Made by a program: the position numbers and the translations under genes
Notes under the pieces: generated by a model
What the model saw: only the letters and a program-made list of their open reading frames with translations
What the model was told of the DNA's origin: nothing
Database searches by the model: none
In this document: positions 55,218 through 64,000 of the stretch, in pieces
Numbering within the stretch: the stretch's first letter is position 1
How the letters are laid out: each line of letters begins with the position of its first letter
Source of the DNA: Pseudomonas sp. PDM05
GTDB taxonomy: Bacteria > Pseudomonadota > Gammaproteobacteria > Pseudomonadales > Pseudomonadaceae
Direction of reading: 5' to 3'
Assembly: GCF_014851685.1 (NCBI RefSeq)
Contig: NZ_JACVAC010000002.1
Location: 186,001 to 250,000, forward strand
Length of the DNA: 64,000 nucleotides

Positions 55218-55868
55218 ATGAAAACGTTACTGATCCCTCTGGCGACCTGTGCATGGTTGGCCAGCATCGGAGCAGCCCAGGCCGCGTCCACCGTCGAACT
55301 GACCGTCGGTGGCCTGATCACGCCCATGGCGTGTACCCCCGTATTGTCCGGTGGCGGGCTGATCGACTTCGGCAAGATCTCCCAACAAGACCTCAATCAG
55401 GCCACGGGGACGCGGCTGCCGCTCAAGTCACTGACCTTGACCGTCAGTTGCAATGCCCCAGGCCGCTACGCCCTGCGCATGCGCGATAACCGCGACGGCA
55501 GCGCCCACGTCAACAGCGAGATCTACTACGGCCTGGGGCTGGACAGCGCAGGCAACAAAATTGGCGTGTATTCGGTGAAGTTCGACCCCAGGCAGACCGT
55601 GGCCGACGCGTTGCCCGTGGCCTATGGCACTGAGTCCACCACCGGCGGCCTGGCGTGGCGCACGTCCAACCTCAATCCCATCGACGTCGGTTCGCGCAGC
55701 TTGCTGGGCTTTACCGATGTGGCGGGCAGCACCGCAGGGCCCTCGGCGATCCAGAACCTGACAAGCACCCTGACCCTGGAGGCAGTGATCAACGCCAAGC
55801 AGAACCTTGAACTGAGTGTGGAGACGCCCATGGACGGCTCCGCGACGCTGGAGGTGGTTTACCTGTAA
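55218..55868 (+). CDS. DUF1120 pilin-like subunit 7
   Basis: 216 aa. Signal peptide ends GAAQA; mature start ASTVELTVGGLITPMACTP. Cys pair in PMAC and LTVSCNAP; C-terminus GSATLEVVYL. The segment YYGLGLDSAGNKIGVYSVKF and the ending with TSTLTLEAVINAKQNLELS resemble the pilin domain of the tip protein more than the upstream subunits, suggesting recent duplication from it. SD AGGAG is 6 bp before ATG. The stop abuts the convergent MFS stop with no space, so no separate terminator fits. Confidence 0.84.
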   Translation: MKTLLIPLATCAWLASIGAAQAASTVELTVGGLITPMACTPVLSGGGLIDFGKISQQDLNQATGTRLPLKSLTLTVSCNAPGRYALRMRDNRDGSAHVNSEIYYGLGLDSAGNKIGVYSVKFDPRQTVADALPVAYGTESTTGGLAWRTSNLNPIDVGSRSLLGFTDVAGSTAGPSAIQNLTSTLTLEAVINAKQNLELSVETPMDGSATLEVVYL

Positions 55869-57122
55869 TCAGACCTTCTCGCTGGTTACCCCGACGTACA
55901 GCGCGCGGCCGGCACCGCACCCGGTGACGATCGCGCCCACGCCGATCACGGCAAATACCCAACCCGTGGCGCCCCAGCCGCCGGTCCAGTCATGCAACAC
56001 GCCCACCGCCAGCGGCCCCATGGACGCCAGGGTGTAACCGAACCCCTGGGCCATGCTCGACAGGTTGGCCGCCACATGGGAGTCCCGTGAGCGCAGCACG
56101 ATCAGGGTCAGCGCCAGGCTGAACGTGCCGCCCTGGCCCAGGCCCAACAGGATCGCCCAGCCCCACAGGCCGTCAAGCGGCGCATACAGACAGCCGAACA
56201 GGCCGCCAAGGGTCAGGACCATCACCACCACGATTGCCAGGCGCTGGTCCTTGCCACGCGTGGCCAGCCACGGCGCGGCGAGGGAGCTGATCAATTGCAC
56301 GATGATCGAACCCGACAGCGCCAACCCGGCCTCGGTGGCACTCAGGCCACGGCCGATCAGAATCGACGGCAACCAGCCAAACACGATGTAGGCCAGGGAC
56401 GATTGCAGGCCCATGTACAAGGTCACTTGCCAGGCCAGCGGGTCGCGCAGCAACCCCTTGACGCGGTACGCCACCTGATGGGCGCCAGGCTTGTGCCCGA
56501 CCTGCGGCAACCAGACCAACGCTGCCACCAGCGCCGGCAGCAGCCAGAAACCCAAACCGATGTTCCAGCTGTCGCCAAAGTGCTGGCTGAGCGGCACCGC
56601 GGCGCCGGCCGCCAGCGCGGCACCCAGGCACAGCGCCATGGTGTAGACGCCGGTCATGGCCCCGGCCTGTCTGGCGAAATCACGCTTGACGATACCGGGC
56701 AGCAACACGCCGATAATGCCGATGCTGGCACCGGCCATCAGGCTACCGGCGAACAGCCCGACTTCGCCGAATGAACTGCGCAGCAGGATGCCGGCGGCCA
56801 GTGTCAGCAAAATCCCCAGCACCACGCGCTCGGCGCCAAAGCGACGGGCCAGGATCGGTGCCATCGGCGCAAACAAGCCCAGGCACAACACCGGCAAGGT
56901 GGTCAGCAGACCGGCCCTGGCCGCCGACAAGCCGAGGCTTGCCGAAACCTCGCTGAGCAGCGGCGCCATGCTCGACAGCGCCGGGCGCAGGTTCAGCGCC
57001 ACCAACACCAGGCCCAGCAGCAACAGCCATGGGCGGCTCACTACCGGCGCGCTGTGTTGCACCACTTCGTCGTCGGCTTCGGCGTCGATCAACAGTTCTT
57101 CAAGCTTGGGTTCAGGGTTCAT
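55869..57122 (-). CDS. MFS transporter, CynX/NimT type
   Basis: 417 aa, twelve helices. Typical CynX/NimT features: ALNLRPALSSMAPLLSEVSA in helix 1, MAPILARRFGAERVVLG, and GASIGIIGVLLPGIVKRDFA. E. coli CynX accompanies cyanate use and NimT relates to nitroimidazole resistance, but the substrate here is unknown. ATG 57122 (MNPEPKLEELLIDAEADDE) gives an acidic cytoplasmic N-terminus. It stands alone and converges on the last pilin gene. Confidence 0.88.
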   Translation of the reverse strand: MNPEPKLEELLIDAEADDEVVQHSAPVVSRPWLLLLGLVLVALNLRPALSSMAPLLSEVSASLGLSAARAGLLTTLPVLCLGLFAPMAPILARRFGAERVVLGILLTLAAGILLRSSFGEVGLFAGSLMAGASIGIIGVLLPGIVKRDFARQAGAMTGVYTMALCLGAALAAGAAVPLSQHFGDSWNIGLGFWLLPALVAALVWLPQVGHKPGAHQVAYRVKGLLRDPLAWQVTLYMGLQSSLAYIVFGWLPSILIGRGLSATEAGLALSGSIIVQLISSLAAPWLATRGKDQRLAIVVVMVLTLGGLFGCLYAPLDGLWGWAILLGLGQGGTFSLALTLIVLRSRDSHVAANLSSMAQGFGYTLASMGPLAVGVLHDWTGGWGATGWVFAVIGVGAIVTGCGAGRALYVGVTSEKV

Positions 57123-57282
57123 TGAGCAACTGCCGGCAGAGGGATGGGCGCTTGCCCTGATCACCTATTGAAAAGTCCCACAGCCTATTCGGACGCACCT
57201 ACAAGAGCAACGCACTAGCGCTCTTATCAACGATATGAAGAGGATTGCGCTGCTGGCGGCTCAAGCCTCCTGACAACCCGCA

Positions 57283-57318
57283 GGCAAAAATAAACCCGGC
57301 GCCGGGCCGGGTTTATTT
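57283..57318 (-). terminator. Terminator of aapJQMP
   Basis: aaataaacccggc (57288-57300) pairs with gccgggtttattt (57306-57318) around a 5-nt loop. On the minus strand the stem is followed by TTTTTG. It lies 13 bp past the aapP stop. Confidence 0.9.
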
Positions 57319-57331
57319 GTTCAAGCATCGA

Positions 57332-58096
57332 TCAATGCAGGATCTGGCTCAAGAACAGCTTGGTCCGGTCGTTCTGCGGGTTGTCGAAGAAGTCATTCGG
57401 CGCCGCCTGTTCGACGATCTCGCCCTTGTCCATGAAGATCACGCGGTTGGCCACGGTGCGTGCAAAGCCCATTTCGTGGGTTACGCACAACATGGTCATG
57501 CCGTCTTCGGCCAGGCCGATCATGGTGTCCAGCACCTCTTTCACCATTTCCGGGTCGAGTGCCGAAGTCGGCTCATCGAACAGCATGATTTTCGGTTTCA
57601 TGCACAACGCACGGGCAATCGCCACGCGCTGTTGCTGGCCGCCAGACAGCTGGCCCGGGAACTTGTGGGCCTGCTCCGGGATGCGCACGCGCTCCAGGTA
57701 GTGCATGGCAATTTCTTCGGCCTTGCGCTTGGGCATCTTGCGCACCCACATCGGCGCCAGCGTGCAGTTCTGCAGGATGGTCAGGTGCGGGAACAGGTTG
57801 AAGTGCTGGAACACCATGCCGACTTCACGGCGGATCGCTTCGATCTGCTTGAGGTCGTTGGTCAGTTCCACGCCATCGACCACGATGCGGCCTTGCTGGT
57901 GTTCTTCCAGACGGTTGAGGCAGCGGATGGTGGTGGACTTGCCCGAACCCGACGGGCCGCACAGCACGATACGCTCGCCCTGCTTGACGTTGAGGTTGAT
58001 GTCTTTCAACACGTGGAACTGGCCGTACCACTTGTTGACGCCCTGCATCTGAATAATGCCTTCAGGGCTCACAGGCTGTTTGATCGCTTCGCTCAT
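57332..58096 (-). CDS. aapP: General amino-acid ABC transporter, ATP-binding protein
   Basis: 254 aa ATPase. Walker A is [12 protein letters not shown]-loop region [12 protein letters not shown], signature LSGGQQQR, Walker [13 protein letters not shown], switch His in VTHEMGF. It powers the AapQM permease for polar and hydrophobic L-amino acids. ATG 58096 ([13 protein letters not shown]) is used; the 45 open codons upstream overlap the aapM end. It is the last gene of the operon, followed by a terminator. Confidence 0.94.
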   Translation of the reverse strand: MSEAIKQPVSPEGIIQMQGVNKWYGQFHVLKDINLNVKQGERIVLCGPSGSGKSTTIRCLNRLEEHQQGRIVVDGVELTNDLKQIEAIRREVGMVFQHFNLFPHLTILQNCTLAPMWVRKMPKRKAEEIAMHYLERVRIPEQAHKFPGQLSGGQQQRVAIARALCMKPKIMLFDEPTSALDPEMVKEVLDTMIGLAEDGMTMLCVTHEMGFARTVANRVIFMDKGEIVEQAAPNDFFDNPQNDRTKLFLSQILH

Positions 58097-58107
58097 AACA
58101 TCAACTC

Positions 58108-59205
58108 CTAACGCTTGTGGCCTGTGTCGAGCTTGTGTTCCAAATGAATGGAATAGCGCGACATACCAAAACAGAAAATCCAGAACACCAGGGCTGCGAA
58201 CACGTAGCCTTCGGTCGCCATGCCCAACCATTTCGGGTCGGCGGCGGCTTGCTTGACGCTGTTGAGCAGGTCGAACAGGCCGATGATGATCACCAGGCTA
58301 GTGTCCTTGAACAGCGCGATAAACGTATTGACGATGCCGGGAATCACCAGCTTCAGGGCTTGCGGCAGAATCACCAGGCCCATGCTGCGCCAGTACCCCA
58401 GGCCCATCGCCGCGGCCGCTTCGTATTGGCCCTTGGGAATCGCCTGCAAGCCACCGCGCACCACTTCGGCCACGTAGGCCGACTGGAACAGGATCACGCC
58501 GATCAACGCCCGCAGCAGTTTGTCGATGCCCATGCCTTCAGGCAGGAACAACGGCAGCATCACCGAAGACATGAACAGCACGGTGATCAACGGCACGCCG
58601 CGCCAGAATTCGATGAAGGTCACGCAGACCACACGAATCGCCGGCATGTTCGAACGCCGCCCCAGCGCCAGCACAATCCCCAGCGGCAACGCGCCGGCGA
58701 TACCGACGGTGGCGATCACCAGGGTCAGCATCAGGCCGCCCCATTGGCTGGTCGCCACGTTGGTCAGGCCGAAGATGCCACCGTGCAACAGGAAGTAGGC
58801 AATGATCGGGTACAGCACCAGGAAGCCCAGGCCGTAGACCGCCTTGCGCGCAAAACGCGAGATGAACAACGGCGCCACGCCGACGATGGCCAGCCACACG
58901 GTCAGGTCCACGCGCCAGCGCAGGTCGCCGGGGTAGTAGCCGTACATGAACTGCCCGAAGCGCTGCTGGATGAACACCCAGCACGCGCCTTCCTTGGTGC
59001 AATCGGCACGGGTGGTGCCAACCCAGTTGGCATCGAGGATTGCCCAGTGCAGGATCGGCGGCACCACCAGGTAGACCAGGTAGAACGCCAGCAACGTCAG
59101 CAGGGTGTTGAGCCAACTGGAAAACAGATTGGCGCGCATCCATGCCACCGGGCCGAAGACTTTGCTCGGCGGCGGCATATCAGGTTTGAAAGTATGCGTA
59201 CTCAT
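58108..59205 (-). CDS. aapM: General amino-acid ABC transporter, permease AapM
   Basis: 365 aa. About eight membrane helices; the conserved permease loop (EAA-type) is visible in [20 protein letters not shown] with [15 protein letters not shown] periplasmic insertion near the N-terminus includes CTKEGACW and the aromatic [12 protein letters not shown] region, typical of the Aap family and absent from shorter polar amino-acid permeases. It lies 10 bp after aapQ and 11 bp before aapP. Confidence 0.93.
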   Translation of the reverse strand: MSTHTFKPDMPPPSKVFGPVAWMRANLFSSWLNTLLTLLAFYLVYLVVPPILHWAILDANWVGTTRADCTKEGACWVFIQQRFGQFMYGYYPGDLRWRVDLTVWLAIVGVAPLFISRFARKAVYGLGFLVLYPIIAYFLLHGGIFGLTNVATSQWGGLMLTLVIATVGIAGALPLGIVLALGRRSNMPAIRVVCVTFIEFWRGVPLITVLFMSSVMLPLFLPEGMGIDKLLRALIGVILFQSAYVAEVVRGGLQAIPKGQYEAAAAMGLGYWRSMGLVILPQALKLVIPGIVNTFIALFKDTSLVIIIGLFDLLNSVKQAAADPKWLGMATEGYVFAALVFWIFCFGMSRYSIHLEHKLDTGHKR

Positions 59206-59215
59206 GCAGGTTTCC

Positions 59216-60397
59216 TCACCGCTCGATCAGCGCAATGCGCTTGTTGTACCAGTTCATCAGCAGGGAAATGCTGATGCTGATCGCCAGGTACACGCTCATG
59301 GTGATGGCAATGACTTCGATGGCCTGGCCGGTCTGGTTGAGCACCGTGCCGGCAAACAGCGAGACCATTTCCGGGTAACCGATACCGGCGGCCAGCGACG
59401 AGTTCTTCGCCAGGTTCAGGTATTGGCTGGTCAGCGGCGGAATGATCACCCGCAGGGCCTGCGGGATGATGACTTTGCGCAGCGTCGGCCCGGGGCGCAG
59501 GCCCAGGGAGCGCGCGGCTTCGGTCTGGCCGTGGCTGACGGACTTGATGCCCGAACGCACGATCTCGGCGATAAACGCCGCGGTGTAGACAGTCAGCGCC
59601 AGGGTCAACGCCAGCAGTTCGGGAATCAGGACCCAGCCGCCGACAAAGTTGAAGCCCTGCAACTTCGGCATTTCCCAGTGCAGCGGCGCACCGAAGATCA
59701 ACGCGCACAACGCCGGGATCACGATGAACAGCGCCAGGCCCGCCCAGAATTTGTGGAACGGTTCGCCGGTCGCTTCAAAGCGCTTGTTGGCCCAACGCGT
59801 CATCAGCACGATGGCCACGATGGCAACCACGATGCTCACCACAAACGGCCAGAAACCGTCGGCGGCAATCGCTGCCGGCATATTCAGGCCACGGCTGCTG
59901 ACAAAGAAGGTATCGCCGAAGTTATGACTGTTGCGCGGCCCCGGCATGGTCAGGAACACCGCGAAGTACCAGAACAGGATTTGCAGCAGTGGCGGGATGT
60001 TGCGGAACACTTCCACATACACGGTCGCCAGCTTGTTGATCATCCAGTTCGGCGACAGACGCGCCACGCCGATGATGAAACCGAGCAGGGTCGCCAGGAT
60101 CACGCCGATCACGGTGACCAGCAGGGTGTTGAGCAGGCCGATCACAAAGACCCGGGCATAGCTGTCCGATTCGGTGTAATCGATCAAGTGCTGCGCGATG
60201 CCGAAGCCGGCACTGCGTTCAAGAAAGTCGAAACCCGAGGTAATGCCCCGGTGCTGAAGGTTGGTCTGGGTATTGTTGAAGAGGTACCAGCCCAGCGAGA
60301 CCACCGCCACAATCGTGATGATCTGGAAGAGCCACGCACGCACTTTGGGATCGCTGAAGCTGAGCTTCTGCTTTGGTGCGCCGATTTGATTTTGCAT
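59216..60397 (-). CDS. aapQ: General amino-acid ABC transporter, permease AapQ
   Basis: 393 aa. About eight helices, with the permease loop in HGQTEAARSLGLRPGPTLRK and IIPQALRVIIPPLTSQYLN. The N-terminal part has the Aap-specific extension (SAGFGIAQHLIDYTESDSY). It forms the heteromeric membrane channel with AapM. It is separated from aapJ by 72 bp containing a strong hairpin, so it is expected at a lower level than the binding protein. Confidence 0.93.
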   Translation of the reverse strand: MQNQIGAPKQKLSFSDPKVRAWLFQIITIVAVVSLGWYLFNNTQTNLQHRGITSGFDFLERSAGFGIAQHLIDYTESDSYARVFVIGLLNTLLVTVIGVILATLLGFIIGVARLSPNWMINKLATVYVEVFRNIPPLLQILFWYFAVFLTMPGPRNSHNFGDTFFVSSRGLNMPAAIAADGFWPFVVSIVVAIVAIVLMTRWANKRFEATGEPFHKFWAGLALFIVIPALCALIFGAPLHWEMPKLQGFNFVGGWVLIPELLALTLALTVYTAAFIAEIVRSGIKSVSHGQTEAARSLGLRPGPTLRKVIIPQALRVIIPPLTSQYLNLAKNSSLAAGIGYPEMVSLFAGTVLNQTGQAIEVIAITMSVYLAISISISLLMNWYNKRIALIER

Positions 60398-60427
60398 GAA
60401 GTGCCCCGGAAATAATGGAACAGAACA

Positions 60428-60454
60428 TCACCCGGCGGTTGGCCCACCGGGTGA
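60428..60454 (-). promoter_or_regulatory. Hairpin between aapJ and aapQ
   Basis: tcacccgg (60428-60435) pairs with ccgggtga (60447-60454). No T run follows on the minus strand. Such stems after a binding-protein gene commonly protect the upstream mRNA segment or cause partial termination, raising AapJ over the permease. Confidence 0.6.
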
Positions 60455-60469
60455 CAGAACCATCAGCGA

Positions 60470-61501
60470 TCAGCGCACAGGTGGTGCGTATTGAATGCCG
60501 CCGTTGTTCCACAGCGCGTTCAGGCCACGGTCGATTTCCAGCGGGGTGCTCTTGCCCAGGTTGCGCTCGAACACTTCACCGTAGTTACCGACCTGCTTGA
60601 CGATCTGTACAACCCAGTCTTTCTTCACTTTCAGGTCTTTGCCGTATTCGCCGTCAGCACCGAGCAGACGCGCGACGTCCGGGTTCTTGGTGGACTTGGC
60701 TTCAGCTTCAACGTTTTTCGAAGTGATACCGGCTTCTTCAGCGTTGAGCATGGCGTAGCCAACCCAGCGCACGATGGCCAGCCACTCGTCGTCGCCGTTA
60801 CGCACGACCGGGCCCAGCGGTTCTTTGGAAATGGTTTCCGGCAGAACCACGTAGTCCTTCGGCGAGGCCAGCTTGCTGCGCTGGGCGAACAGTTGGGACT
60901 TGTCCGAGGTCAGCACGTCGCAACGCCCGGATTCCAGCGACTTGGCGCTTTCATCGGAGGTGTCGAAGGTGATCGGGGTGTATTTCAGGCCGTTGCCACG
61001 GAAGTAGTCGGAAACGTTCAGCTCGGTGGTGGTACCGGCCTGGATGCAGATGGTTGCACCGTCCAGTTCCTTGGCGCTCTTCACGCCCAGCTTGTTGTTT
61101 ACCAGGAAGCCGATGCCATCGTAGTAGGTGATGAAGCCCGGGAATTTCAGGCCCATACCGGCGTCACGGGAGCTGGTCATGGTGGTGTTGCGGGACAGGA
61201 TGTCGACTTCGCCGGACTGAAGCGCGGTGAAACGCTCCTTGGCGTTCAACTGGCTGAATTTGACCTTGGTCGCATCGCCGAACACGGCAGCGGCAACAGC
61301 ACGGCACACGTCAGCGTCGATCCCGAGGATCTTGCCGCTGGCATCCGGCACCGAGAAACCCGGCAGGCCGTCACTCACGCCACATTGCACAAAGCCTTTC
61401 TTCTGCACGGCATCCAGGGTGGCGCCGGCTTGGGCGAAACCACTGACACCCAATACGGCCGCCGCAGTCACGATGGCCAGGGTGGATTTCAATACCTTCA
61501 T
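60470..61501 (-). CDS. aapJ: General amino-acid ABC transporter, periplasmic binding protein
   Basis: 343 aa. Signal peptide ending SGFAQAG, then a type II periplasmic binding fold with the family start AVQKKGFVQCGVSDGLPGFS, FSQLNAKERFTALQSGEVDI and SRNTTMTSSRD. Lengthened C-terminus (DWVVQIVKQVGNYGEVFERN), as in AapJ/BztA rather than short glutamate binders. It captures L-amino acids and docks on AapQM. First gene of aapJQMP; upstream is 345 bp with no other gene. Confidence 0.94.
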   Translation of the reverse strand: MKVLKSTLAIVTAAAVLGVSGFAQAGATLDAVQKKGFVQCGVSDGLPGFSVPDASGKILGIDADVCRAVAAAVFGDATKVKFSQLNAKERFTALQSGEVDILSRNTTMTSSRDAGMGLKFPGFITYYDGIGFLVNNKLGVKSAKELDGATICIQAGTTTELNVSDYFRGNGLKYTPITFDTSDESAKSLESGRCDVLTSDKSQLFAQRSKLASPKDYVVLPETISKEPLGPVVRNGDDEWLAIVRWVGYAMLNAEEAGITSKNVEAEAKSTKNPDVARLLGADGEYGKDLKVKKDWVVQIVKQVGNYGEVFERNLGKSTPLEIDRGLNALWNNGGIQYAPPVR

Positions 61502-62503
<1,002 letters not shown>

Positions 62504-62605
62504 AACCCGGCGTTTATGTAGCCGTATGACAGACGCACTACGCCGCGCCCGTTTCTTGCATTACACTGGCCGGCGTACATTCCTTAACCAATTAATGAGA
62601 TCACC

Positions 62606-64000
62606 GTGCTCGAAGCACTCAAGAAGATGTTCGGCAAAAGCGAGGCCGAGCCGCTCGCGCCTGTTCCCAGTGCTCCTGTCCCGACTGCCGGCAGCCGCAA
62701 TGACGGTAAACAGCCAGAGCGGCCTGCGCCTGTCGCCCAGCCGACGACGCCTACGGTGACCACGCCTGAACCGGCTAAAGAAGCGGCACCGGCCCCCAAG
62801 CCTCGCCGCGAACGCGCGCCCAAGCCGCCGGTCATTCCCTGGAAACTCGAAGACTTCGTCGTCGAACCCCAGGAAGGCAAGACCCGCTTCCACGACTTCA
62901 AACTCGCCCCGGAACTGATGCACGCCATCCAGGACCTGGGTTTCCCGTACTGCACGCCGATCCAGGCACAGGTGCTGGGCTTCACCCTGGCGGGCAAAGA
63001 CGCCATCGGCCGCGCCCAGACCGGCACCGGCAAGACCGCCGCGTTCCTGATCTCGATCATCACCCAGCTGCTGCAGACGCCGCCGCCGAAAGAGCGCTAC
63101 ATGGGTGAACCGCGCGCGCTGATCATCGCCCCGACCCGCGAGCTGGTGGTGCAGATCGCCAAGGACGCCGCCGACCTGACCAAGTACACCGGTCTCAACG
63201 TCATGACGTTCGTCGGTGGCATGGACTTCGACAAGCAGCTCAAGCACCTCGAAGCCCGTCACTGCGACATCCTGGTTGCCACCCCCGGCCGCCTGCTGGA
63301 CTTCAACCAGCGCGGCGACGTGCACCTGGACATGGTCGAAGTGATGGTGCTGGACGAAGCCGACCGCATGCTCGACATGGGCTTTATCCCGCAAGTACGC
63401 CAGATCATTCGCCAGACCCCGCCGAAATCCGAGCGCCAGACCCTGCTGTTCTCCGCGACCTTTACCGAAGACGTGATGAACCTCGCCAAGCAGTGGACCA
63501 CCGAGCCGTCCATCGTCGAGATCGAAGCGGAAAACGTCGCCAGCGAAAACGTCGAGCAACACATCTACGCCGTGGCCGGTGCCGACAAGTACAAGCTGCT
63601 CTACAACCTGGTCAACGACAACGGGTGGGAGCGCGTAATGGTGTTCGCCAACCGCAAGGACGAAGTGCGCCGCATCGAAGAGCGCCTGGTGCGGGATGGT
63701 GTCAACGCCGCGCAACTGTCCGGTGACGTGCCGCAGCACAAGCGCATCAAGACCCTGGAAGGTTTCCGCGAAGGCAAGATCCGCGTGCTGGTGGCCACCG
63801 ACGTGGCCGGCCGTGGGATTCACATTGATGGCATCAGCCACGTGATCAACTTCACCCTGCCGGAAGTGCCGGATGACTATGTGCACCGTATTGGTCGTAC
63901 TGGCCGTGCGGGGGCTGCGGGTGTGTCGATCAGCTTTGCCGGGGAAGATGATTCGTACCAGTTGCCGTCGATCGAGACGTTGCTGGGGCGCAAGATCAGT
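62606..64000 (+). CDS. rhlB: DEAD-box RNA helicase RhlB (cut by window edge)
   Basis: 465 codons are in the window with no stop. A Pro/Ala/Lys-rich tail of about 75 residues at the N-terminus ([25 protein letters not shown]) precedes the helicase core: Q motif PTPIQ-like YCTPIQAQ, motif I AQTGTGKT, Ia PTREL, Ib TPGR, II DEAD, III SAT, then [11 protein letters not shown] (V) and [10 protein letters not shown] (VI). RhlB works with RNase E/PNPase in mRNA decay. The start is GTG at 62606 ([11 protein letters not shown]). The C-terminus is beyond the window. Confidence 0.93.
   Translation, partial: MLEALKKMFGKSEAEPLAPVPSAPVPTAGSRNDGKQPERPAPVAQPTTPTVTTPEPAKEAAPAPKPRRERAPKPPVIPWKLEDFVVEPQEGKTRFHDFKLAPELMHAIQDLGFPYCTPIQAQVLGFTLAGKDAIGRAQTGTGKTAAFLISIITQLLQTPPPKERYMGEPRALIIAPTRELVVQIAKDAADLTKYTGLNVMTFVGGMDFDKQLKHLEARHCDILVATPGRLLDFNQRGDVHLDMVEVMVLDEADRMLDMGFIPQVRQIIRQTPPKSERQTLLFSATFTEDVMNLAKQWTTEPSIVEIEAENVASENVEQHIYAVAGADKYKLLYNLVNDNGWERVMVFANRKDEVRRIEERLVRDGVNAAQLSGDVPQHKRIKTLEGFREGKIRVLVATDVAGRGIHIDGISHVINFTLPEVPDDYVHRIGRTGRAGAAGVSISFAGEDDSYQLPSIETLLGRKIS

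Noticed and set aside
46651-55868. The pilus locus as a recently acquired genomic island
   Set aside because: No integrase, tRNA end, direct repeats or IS element flank it, and GC content and codon use look like the neighbours by eye, apart from the AT-rich control region near 46400.

Overview
The window is about 64 kb of GC-rich chromosome from a Pseudomonas of the P. fluorescens group. The evidence is gene content (holC/valS, hupN/yejK, hmgA-fahA-maiA, aapJQMP, rhlB), Pseudomonas-type gene neighbourhoods, and paired REP elements of the family common in fluorescent pseudomonads. The first gene (rnc) and the last gene (rhlB) run off the edges. I found no tRNA, rRNA, CRISPR array, transposase or phage gene.

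Layout. 1-14.4 kb is core housekeeping: rnc-lepB-lepA and lptFG on the minus strand; pepA, holC, a small unknown gene, valS, rlmF, yejK and a membrane-anchored glutaredoxin on the plus strand; and hupN on the minus strand. 14.4-22.2 kb is an iron island. A minus-strand operon (DUF3649, PepSY reductase-like, DUF3325, ECF sigma, FecR-like) diverges from a fecI-fecR-fecA ferric-citrate locus around a Fur-like box. 22.2-29.2 kb holds LysR regulators, a DHA2-type exporter, an HPF-like ribosome protein and a serine-use locus (LysR, sdaA, SdaC-like transporter). 29.4-34.2 kb is a mix: DUF3509, psiE, the LexA-controlled yebG, a leucine dehydrogenase homologue with a Lys-to-Thr change at the expected catalytic site, SirB1 and an aromatic-acid-type MFS transporter. 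34.3-38.5 kb is homogentisate catabolism (maiA, fahA, hmgA) with a divergent IclR regulator. 38.5-44.4 kb has dacB, a TonB-dependent receptor with a signalling domain but no adjacent sigma/anti-sigma genes, a GST-like protein, a GIY-YIG protein and an NTF2-like protein.

44.6-55.9 kb is the most unusual part. A NarL-type response regulator and a free-standing receiver-HPt protein, with no sensor kinase beside them, lie divergent to a ten-gene chaperone-usher locus. Its subunits all appear to belong to the DUF1120 family: five single-domain pilin-like proteins, a PapD-like chaperone, a FimD-like usher, a two-domain candidate tip subunit, then two more pilins. Each subunit has a signal peptide of about 22 residues, one conserved Cys pair and a C-terminal strand ending in Tyr-Leu (Tyr-Trp in one), as expected for chaperone-usher pilins. 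The first two pilin genes carry near-identical upstream elements at almost the same distance from their start codons.

55.9-64 kb returns to ordinary genes: a CynX/NimT-type MFS transporter, the aapJQMP amino-acid ABC transporter, a carboxylesterase and rhlB.
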